A DNA stretch of 64,000 bases from Antilocapra americana (taxonomy: Eukaryota; Chordata; Mammalia; Artiodactyla; Antilocapridae): NCBI GenBank assembly GCA_007570785.1, contig ML664161.1, forward strand, positions 7,395,035-7,459,034, written 5' to 3'. The position numbers were made by a program, and so were the translations under genes. This document shows positions 57,420-64,000 of the stretch, piece after piece. Position 1 is the first letter of the stretch, and each line of letters opens with the position of its first letter. Under the pieces are notes generated by a model. That model saw nothing but the letters and a program-made list of their open reading frames with translations, was not told the DNA's origin and did no database searches.

Positions 57420-57632
57420 TACAGGCTTCCCTAGTGGCTCAGGTGATAGAGTCTGCCCAGAATGCGGGGAGACCTGGGTTTGATCCCTGGGTTGGGAAGA
57501 TCCCCTTGAGAAGGAAATGGCAACCCACTCCAGTACCCTTGCCTGGAGAATCCCAAGGATGGGGGAGCCTGGTAGGCTACAGTCCATGGGGTTGCAAAGA
57601 GTTGGACATGACCGAGTGACCGCTTTTCACTC
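57420..57632 (+). mobile_element. Bov-tA SINE with perfect target duplication
   Basis: Forward copy bounded by ttcctcatttcaa at 57407-57419 and 57633-57645 (13 bp, identical). Head ggcttccctagtggctcagg, body ctccagtacccttgcctgga, 3' part gttggacatgaccgagtgac. Confidence 0.96.
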
Positions 57633-57645
57633 TTCCTCATTTCAA

Positions 57646-58199
57646 AGCATAAACAATAAGATACAGTTTCCCAGATGTAACCACTTAATGCACTCTAACT
57701 TTATTTCTCTACAGAACAGAAACAACTAAAGAGCAGAGAATCCATGCCCCGGGCATTTCTGTTTACATGTCTCCATATACAATTTTTAAAGGAAGTAGTT
57801 CATATTAATAAATGAGGTTGCCTGCCTTCCTGGGTCTCTTCCAGGGAAAGTGCTATCAAAAACCTCATAAATCATTCTGCGCCACCAAGGCTCATCTTTG
57901 TAACACAAAAGGAGCCTATTCCACTCTGAAACTTTCTACTTATCTCCCATACACTTCATGCATTTCCATTATTTATATTTTTCCATCAAGCAAATGATTT
58001 CCCAGTACCTGAGGCAGGCAGATGTTTTATGCTTCTGGGCTATAAGGAGCCGGAGAGAGTAGAGTGGAGATGGAGAGGGTGGGTGGAGAAAGCCCAACTT
58101 GGTGGCTTATGAAATGCATGAAAATGAGGAAGAGGGAAAATTGTGGGCAGGGAGAATAAAGGAGATGATCAACATCAGCTTAACACTTCTCTAGTGCCG
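57646..58199. other. Unassigned DNA
   Basis: No repeat recognised. Confidence 0.4.
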
Positions 58200-58436
58200 T
58201 ACGTACCTTTGCCCACCTGGATGTCCCACAGCCACCCGTAATCAGTGAGTCCCGAACTGAACTCGTCGCCCGCTGCAGCACAGACACGCCGATCTGTCCC
58301 CCCAGCTGTGACTGGCACTCCCATCCATCTGGGAGTTGCACACATTCTCTCGTTCAATTCTCCCTTCCCTCCATACAATGGAAATTATATTATTCCTAAT
58401 TAACAGATGAGGAAACTCAAACTCAGGGTGGCCAAG
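58200..58436 (+). mobile_element. L2 and MIR relics
   Basis: First part (58205-58330): cacctggatgtcccacagcc, cccgaactgaactcgtcgcc and ctgtgactggcactcccatc resemble an L2 coding block, forward. Second part (58350-58436): tcgttcaattctcccttccc and attaacagatgaggaaactc is a MIR core, forward. Confidence 0.5.
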
Positions 58437-58439
58437 CGA

Positions 58440-58812
58440 GGGCTTCCAGAACAAAGCACCTTGGATTGGGTGACTTAATAGATACAGTAATAAATAAATA
58501 GAAATTAATTTTCTCACAGTTCTGGAGGCTGGAAATCCAAGATCAACGTGCCAGCAATGTTGGTTCTTCCTGGGGCCCCTCCCCTTGGCTTGCAGATGGC
58601 TGTGTTTGGTCTGCGTCCTAACATGGCCTTTTCTCTGTACACCTGAATCCCTGGTGTCTCTCTCTTCTTGCAGGGTTAAGACTCACTAATGTGACCTCAT
58701 TTAACCTTAACTATTTCTTTAAAGGCTCTCTCTCCAAATACAGTCTTATTCTAAGGTGCTGGTGTTAGGACTTCAAGCTCTGAAGGTGGGGGTGGATAAT
58801 TCAGCCCATAAT
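58440..58812 (-). mobile_element. MLT1-like LTR, antisense
   Basis: attttctcacagttctggag, aggctggaaatccaagatca, ttggcttgcagatggctgtg, aatgtgacctcatttaacct and ggtgttaggacttcaagctc match reverse MLT1 order. Confidence 0.75.
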
Positions 58813-58997
58813 ACCAAAGGATCCATTCAGCACAAAGATCCATGCTCGAGTCCTTTCACTCCAATTTCAAAGCATCTTTATCTGTTTTCATTTACTAATG
58901 ACACACAAGAGATGGTAGGTGGTAAATTTAAGGTGTAGGGAATTTCAGAGCTCAGGGGAGTTTGGTGTGATAAGCATGTCATACTCAGGACAAGGAT

Positions 58998-59290
58998 AGT
59001 GGTAATTCATTCATTTGGCCACAAAAATGTATTACATGCCTATCACTGAAAAGTCCAGGCAATTTTTTCTAGACATAGATAATGTGAGGAGGATCTTCCT
59101 GATGTAGGGATCAAACTCGGGTCTCCTGCATTGCAGGCAGGCTCTTTACCATCTGAACTACCAGGAAGCCCATAGATAATGTAAAACTGAGCAAAAACAA
59201 ACCTGGTCTTGACACAGTTAGTGTCCAACTCTTACTCTAAGTATTAAGTTTACAAATAAATGAAAAAGGTACAATACAGTACAAATCTGC
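58998..59290 (-). mobile_element. L2 LINE 3' end, antisense, split by a SINE piece
   Basis: ggtaattcattcatttggcc and tattacatgcctatcactga on the left, then after the SINE agcaaaaacaaacctggtct and tttacaaataaatgaaaaag, as in reverse L2 3' ends. Diverged. Confidence 0.5.
59086..59170 (-). mobile_element. Bov-tA head fragment, antisense, with target duplication
   Basis: Only the tRNA-derived half (ggatcttcctgatgtaggga, ttgcaggcaggctctttacc) is present. It is bounded by perfect catagataatgt copies (59074-59085, 59171-59182), so it inserted in this short form or lost its 3' half cleanly. Confidence 0.92.
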
Positions 59291-59816
59291 TACCTCTGTG
59301 GTGAGTCTGTGGAGCAGAAGCAGAGGTCAGTGGTGTGATGGGAGTGTAGCAAGGCAAACCTGGTCCAGGAAGTGGTAGCCGATGCTGTGATGCTTCTCAG
59401 CTCCCCTCTAAAGGATAGATTAATCATTCCTCAGCTGCTGGCTTTGATGTTACAGGATCTTCGCTGAGTCTCTCTGCAGGAATTTCCTTCAGTCAAAGGA
59501 AGTCTCCTTAGCCAAGGTGTCCCCTCCCACATCCAATGACTGATCCCTGTTGGAAGGAGGTGAGTGTTAGTCATAAAGATCTGGCCTCCCATCCTTACCT
59601 CCTTATGCTCAGGACGGACAACACTGAAGGGCTACCAGCTTCAGGATGTCCTTGGACTCAGCTGAGCTCTGGATAGCAAATGCATTATACTTCAACTCCT
59701 CTCTCTGCCTGGTCTCCTTCTCTTCCCCCGACAGGTGCTGATGCTGAAGGCACTCTCAGTGAACTTTTTTACTACAGATCTTCATTTCAGATTCTATTTT
59801 TCTGGAAAAGCAAAAT
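59291..59816. other. Unassigned DNA
   Basis: No repeat recognised. Confidence 0.4.
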
Positions 59817-60388
59817 TTGTTTGCAAAGACTGCTATAACAAACTTCCGTGAGCTGAGTGGCTTCAACAAGAGGAACGCATTGCCTCACAGTTGCAAAGGT
59901 TAGAAGTCTGAGATCAAAGATCATCAAGGTTGGTTTCTTCTGAGGGCCAAGGGCCTCTCTCCTTGTCTTGCAGACGGTTCATCTTCCCCTTATGAGTTTC
60001 CATATTGTCTTCTCTCTGGATCTCTGTCCACATATCCCCTTTTGATAAGGACATCAATCTTATTGGATTAGGTCTCAACTTAAAGACCTCATTTTAACTT
60101 GATTACCTTTGTAAAGAAGTGAAAGTGAAGGTTGCTCAGTCATGTCCAACTCTTTACGACACCATGGACTATACAGTCCATGGAATTCTCCAGGCAAGAA
60201 TACTGGAGTGGGTATCCTTTCCCTTCTCCAGGGGATCTTCCTGACCCAGGGATCGAACCCAGGTCTCTTGCATTACAGGCGGGTTCTTTACCAGCTGAGC
60301 CACAAAGAACTTACCTCTAAATAAGATCATGTTATAAGGTACTGGGGATGAGGGTTTCAACACATCAATTTGGGGGCCACAATTCAAC
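59817..60388 (-). mobile_element. MLT1-like LTR, antisense, split by Bov-tA
   Basis: gactgctataacaaacttcc, gtctgagatcaaagatcatc, ccttgtcttgcagacggttc and ataaggacatcaatcttatt on the left. After the SINE come ataagatcatgttataaggt and ggggccacaattcaacc. Reverse orientation. Confidence 0.8.
60119..60303 (-). mobile_element. Bov-tA SINE nested in the MLT1-like LTR
   Basis: Reverse copy: gaaggttgctcagtcatgtc, ggcaagaatactggagtggg, gatcgaacccaggtctcttg, taccagctgagccac. Short flanks aaagaa at 60113-60118 and 60304-60309. Confidence 0.94.
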
Positions 60389-60770
60389 CAAACACTACCT
60401 AACCCAAAAGACTGGGGAAGTAGCACTTGAAGAATGGCATAGACTAGGTGAAAACTGGAGCAGTAAAGCAGGATAGTGAGGGAAGAGTTTCAGGGAGAAG
60501 GAACATTATACACAAAGACTGGACATGGGAAGGAGTAGGACACCACTAAGTACAATTCATCGGGAGGAATTTCAGGCAACCAGGCTGGGTTTTGAACATT
60601 AATGCACAAGCCATTCACAAAGCAGACCAGCAGTGGCGGATTGCCAAGGTAATACCCAACAGAGAGTCCAAAGTCTTGCCAAACAATGATGCCGTTCCTT
60701 GCAGAAGGTAGATTTGTTTCTGAGTTTGGCTGGGCCAGAAGAAGTTAAACTTAGGTTGAAGGCAAAGTGT
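60389..60770 (-). other. Possible L2 relic, antisense
   Basis: gaaggaacattatacacaaa and gactggacatgggaaggagt recall reverse L2, but the match is too weak to be sure. The rest is unassigned. Confidence 0.3.
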
Positions 60771-60785
60771 TCCAAAGTGAGTTTT

Positions 60786-60931
60786 AAATAAATTGTTTTT
60801 ATTTATTTATTTATTTATATTTAGTTCTTGGCTGCATCTTGCATCACGTGGGGTCCCAGTTCCCTAACTAGGGATCGAATCTGCACTCCTGCATTGGAAG
60901 CACAAAGTCCAATGAACTACTAGGGAAGTTC
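60786..60931 (-). mobile_element. CHRL-type tRNA SINE, antisense, short form
   Basis: A (TTTA)n tail at 60797-60820, then cttggctgcatcttgcatca, gggtcccagttccctaacta and ggatcgaatctgcactcctg. Perfect 15-bp target duplication tccaaagtgagtttt at 60771-60785 and 60932-60946. Confidence 0.92.
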
Positions 60932-60946
60932 TCCAAAGTGAGTTTT

Positions 60947-61218
60947 GAATTCTAAGAATGTGTAGAGCTAGGCAGGGATGAGGCTTACTCATGTGGAGAC
61001 AGAGTATAGAGCAGTGCTTAGAGGAGGAGATGGATAAATGAGGGCAATTTACAGCTAACGGTGGAACCACCAAGGTCCTCTACCCACCACAGCCCTGATG
61101 GGGGGTACGAAAGGAGGAGAGGGAGAGGAGAGAAATAAAGTTTGCTCTCCCTCCTTCACAGTCTTGTCTTCTCCTGGTACCCACAGGAAGATGTCCTATC
61201 TCCAAAATAAGGGCTTTC
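60947..61218. other. Unassigned DNA with an LTR-like end
   Basis: aggagagaaataaagtttgc followed by tctccctccttcacagtctt has the look of a poly(A) signal and U5 of an LTR, but no further LTR structure is visible. Confidence 0.3.
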
Positions 61219-62991
61219 GAACTCCTTATCGCCAAATTCAGACTTAAACTGAAGAAAGTAGGGGAAACCACTAGACCATTCAGGTATGACCTAAACCAAA
61301 TACCTTATGATTATATAGTGGACGTGAGAAATAGATTTAAGGGACTAGATCTGATAGACAGAGTGCCTGATGAACTATGGACAGAGGTTCGTGACATTGT
61401 ACAGGAGACAGGGATCAAGACCACCCCCATGGAAAAGAAATGCAAAAATGCAAAATGGCTGTCTGAGGAGGCCTTACAAATAGCTGTGAAAAGAAGAGAA
61501 GCAAAAAACAAAGGAGAAAAGGAAAGATATTCCCATCTGAATGAAGAGTTCCAAAAAATAGCAAGGAGAGATAAGAAAGCCTTCCTCAGTGATCAATGCA
61601 AAGAAATAGAGGAAAACAACAGAATGGGAAAGACTAGAGATCTCTTCAAGAAAATGAGAGATACCAAGGGAACACTTCATGCAAAGATGGGCTAGATAGA
61701 GGACAGAAATTGTATGGACCTAACAGAAGCAGAAGATATTAAGAAGAGGTGGCAAGAATACACAGAAGAACTGTACAAAAAAGATCTTCACAACCCAGAT
61801 AATCACGATGGTGTGATCACTCACCTAGAACCAGACATCATGGAATGTGAAGTCAAGCGGGCCTTAGAAAGCATCACTACAAACAAAGATAGTGGAGGTG
61901 ACGGAATTCCAGTTGAGCTATTTCAAATCCTAAAAGATGATGCTGTGAAAGTCCTACACTCAATATGCCAGCAAATTTGGAAAACTCAGCAGTGGCCACA
62001 GGACTGGAAAAGCTCAGTTTTCATTCCAGTCCTGAAGAAAGGCAATACCAAAGAAGGCTCAAACTACCACACAATTGCACTTATCTCACACGCTAGTAAA
62101 GTAATGCTCAAAATTCTCCAAGCCAGGCTTCAGCAATACGTGAATCATGAACTTCCAGATGTTCAAGCTGGTTTTAGAAAAGGCAGAGGAACAAGAGATC
62201 AAATTGACAGCATCCATTGGATCATCAAAAAAGCAAGAGAGTTCCAGAAAAACATCTATTTCTGCTTTATTGACTATGCATGCCAAAGCTTTTCACTGTG
62301 TGGATCACAATAAACTGTGGAAAATTCTGAAAGAGATGGGAATACCAGACCATCTGACCTGTCTCTTGAGAAACCTGTATGCAAATAAGGAAGCAACAGT
62401 TAGAACTGGACATGAAACAACAGACTGGTTCCAAATAGGAAAAGGAGTACATCAAGCCTGTATATTGTCACCCTGCTTATTTAACTTATATGAAGAGTAC
62501 ATCATGAGAAATGCTGGGCTGGAAGAAGCACAAGCTGGAATCAAGATTGCTAGGAGAAATATCAATAACCTCAAATATGCAGATGACACCACCCTTATGG
62601 CAGCAAGTGAAGAGGAACTATAAAGCCTCTTGATGAAAGTGAAAGAGGAGAGTGAAAAAGTGGGCTTAAAGCTCAACATTCAGAAAACTAAGATCATGGC
62701 ATCTGGTCCCATCGCTTCATAGCAAATAGATGGGAAAACAGTTGAAACAGTGTCAGACTTTATTTTTGGGGGCTCCAAAATCACTGCAGATAGTGATTGC
62801 AGCCATGAAATTAAAACATACTTGCTCCTTGGAAGAAAGGTTATGTCCAACCTAGAGAGCATATTAAAAAGCAGAGACATTACTTTGCCAACAAAGGTCC
62901 ATCTAGTCAAGGCTATGGTTTTCCAGTAGTCATGTATGGATGTGAGAGTTGGACGGTGAAGAAAGCTGAGTGCTAAAGAATTGATGCTTTT
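61219..62991 (+). mobile_element. Second long BovB LINE copy
   Basis: Forward, 5'-truncated (starts inside the endonuclease domain at gaactccttatcgccaaatt). It is cut at 62991 after aattgatgcttttg by the 5' end of an L1, so its own 3' end lies outside the window. It is better preserved than the 21.7-kb copy in most blocks. Confidence 0.95.
61318..62980 (+). pseudogene. BovB reverse transcriptase pseudogene
   Basis: The linker and reverse transcriptase of the RTE ORF, in pieces of 125 codons (61318-61695), 199 codons (61714-62313) and 158 codons (62147-62623, another frame). A 4-bp insertion near 62279 breaks motif A: it starts as FIDYA, and the rest reads AKAFHCVDH in a new frame, with the usual AFD Asp replaced by His. 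Motif B region GKGVHQACILSPCLFNL and the catalytic box YADDTTLMA (about 62577-62603) are intact. A stop in the gaactataaagcc stretch follows at about 62622. Not functional. Confidence 0.93.
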
Positions 62992-63003
62992 GGAGGGGGA
63001 ACT

Positions 63004-63013
63004 AAGATGGCGG
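63004..63013 (+). promoter_or_regulatory. YY1-type motif at the L1 start
   Basis: AAGATGGCGG about 12 bases from the element's first base. In human L1 a YY1 site at the same place sets the transcription start. Here the role is inferred from position and sequence. Confidence 0.6.
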
Positions 63014-63399
63014 AGGAATAGGACGGGGAAACCACTCTCTCCCCAATAAATACACCAAAAGAACTTTTAAAGACCGCGCAAACTCCATAAAACAGGATCT
63101 AAATGCTGGCAGAGGACATCGGGCATCTGAAGGGACGGCCCATTGCCGACGAGAGAAGGTAGGACAAAAGAAAAAAGAGAGAGAAAAAAGTAAAGGGAGA
63201 GACAGAGTTGGGGGCGGGGATCCGTCCCGGAAGGGGAGGCTGGAATAAAGAGGAAAAAAAAAAAAAGAGGAGAAACGTTTCCGAATACCAGGGAGCATTC
63301 TCTTGGGCGGATTTGCGGTGAATCTTGGAGAGCAAGATAGCTGGGAGTAAAAGCAGATTAATAATTAAGCCCTGCAAGCTACATTTCTGGCTGGAAGGC

Positions 63400-64000
63400 A
63401 CAGGGAAGCGGCGGCGGCGGATGCCCCACCCCCCACTAGCCAAAGCGGACTGCTCAGGGAGGGGCGGGCAGCGCGCTCAGGGAAGGGAGCAGCCTGAGCG
63501 ACCCAACCCAGGGAGCTAACCGGAGATAGACTGAGAAGTAGCTTTCCCCAGGAAGAGCCCCCCTGCCAGGCCCACGCAGAACAAGGAGAGGTGTGGAGTC
63601 GGCAGAGAGGCAGCCGGCCGGGTGGCACAGAACAAAGGGCGTGCAGAGTCGGCAGGGAGGCGGCCAGCCGAGGAGATCTGGGCGCCTGTGGGCTGCGGAC
63701 CGGCCCAGCCCCCGCCCGAGTGCAGCGGGCATAACCCAGCCTCCGCGAGACCAAAGAGTGAGGCGGAGTCGGCAGGGAGGCGGCCGGCTGGGCGGAGCTG
63801 GGCGCCTTCGGGCTGCGGACAGACCCAAACCCTGCCCGAGACCAGCGGGCATAGCCCAGCCCCGGCGAGGCTTCCTCGGCCAAATTGCGCACAGAGCTAG
63901 GTGCTAACCAAGACTACTGGGGATTCTGAATGGATCGGAGCTCTGCACACCTAAGAAGACGTGCTTAGCTGCACGTCGGGAAAGCCGAGCGGTTGGGCCG
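63400..64000. promoter_or_regulatory. CpG-island-like block in the L1 5' UTR
   Basis: CpG dinucleotides are dense here (gcggcggcgg, cgcctgtgggctgcggac) compared with the CpG-poor rest of the window. Such L1 promoters are normally methylated and silent. Confidence 0.65.
63597..63882 (+). repeat. Tandem monomers in the L1 5' UTR
   Basis: Three units keyed by agtcggcagggaggcggcc. A short unit of 50 bp begins at 63597, a full 120-bp unit at 63647 and a further unit at 63767. The second and third share ggctgcggac, gcccgag and agcgggcata at the same spacing. Very CpG-rich. Confidence 0.88.

Larger units (their letters stand above)
62992..64000 (+). mobile_element. 5' end of a ruminant L1, runs off the window
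   Basis: Starts ggagggggaactaagatggc and matches the start of bovine L1 5' UTRs. It then follows the known order: taaagaccgcgcaaactcc, ctggcagaggacatcgggca, an A-rich part (63160-63275), and a CpG-rich part with tandem units. An intact 5' end normally means a full-length insertion. ORF1 is not reached by 64000. It is younger than the BovB it splits. Whether it is complete or active cannot be judged here. Confidence 0.88.

Noticed and set aside
36..60303. tRNA genes suggested by A- and B-box-like sequences
   Set aside because: These are the tRNA-derived heads of Bov-tA and CHR SINEs, followed by SINE bodies and lacking a full cloverleaf.

Overview
This window is mammalian nuclear DNA from a bovid ruminant, most likely cattle or a close relative. 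The repeats show this. There are about sixteen Bov-tA type tRNA-derived SINEs, eight BovB (RTE) LINE copies, CHR-type SINEs shared by whales, hippos and ruminants, and ruminant L1 3' ends, all on a background of old mammalian repeats (L2, MIR, MER5, MLT1/MLT2, L1M). I found no protein-coding gene, exon chain, rRNA, tRNA gene or CRISPR array. It reads as intergenic or deep-intronic DNA. All repeat names come from recognising consensus features by eye, so family calls are firmer than subfamily calls.

Layout. 1-10 kb: a Bov-tA, antisense MLT1-like and L1M fragments, a solo class I-type ERV LTR (5.19-5.65 kb), a second LTR (7.10-7.59 kb) inserted inside a Bov-tA, and a Bov-tA nested in a CHR SINE (8.3-8.85 kb). 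10-15 kb: mostly unassigned DNA with MER5A and a perfect 32-bp inverted repeat. 15.7-16.6 kb: a BovB inside an antisense L1. 17-20.3 kb: no repeat recognised. 20.4-25.4 kb: an MLT1-like LTR split by BovB, an LTR opposite to the 7.1-kb copy, the longest BovB (about 2.9 kb, coding region broken), and an antisense BovB. 25.4-45.4 kb: scattered SINEs, L1, L2, MIR and BovB, with several local duplications. 45.5-48.3 kb: an unusually long L2 relic with a 0.5-kb interruption. 48.5-60.9 kb: SINEs and MIRs, an MLT2-like LTR split by an L1, and two MLT1-like LTRs, one carrying a Bov-tA. 61.2-63.0 kb: a second long BovB. 63.0 kb to the window end: the 5' end of a ruminant L1, apparently the promoter of a full-length copy, running out of the window.

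No genes act together here. The best-supported functional element is the L1 5' untranslated region at the right edge, with a YY1-type motif about 12 bases from its start, high CpG content and internal 120-bp tandem units. The nested insertions give a relative time order: MLT1, MLT2, L2 and MIR are oldest, CHR and old L1 come next, then BovB and Bov-tA, and finally the L1 that cuts the 61-kb BovB and the LTR that cuts the 7-kb Bov-tA. No clear new biological system was found. The most unusual items are the inverted repeat at 11.73-11.86 kb, the monomer-bearing L1 promoter, and the 121-bp local duplication at 33.1/33.8 kb.
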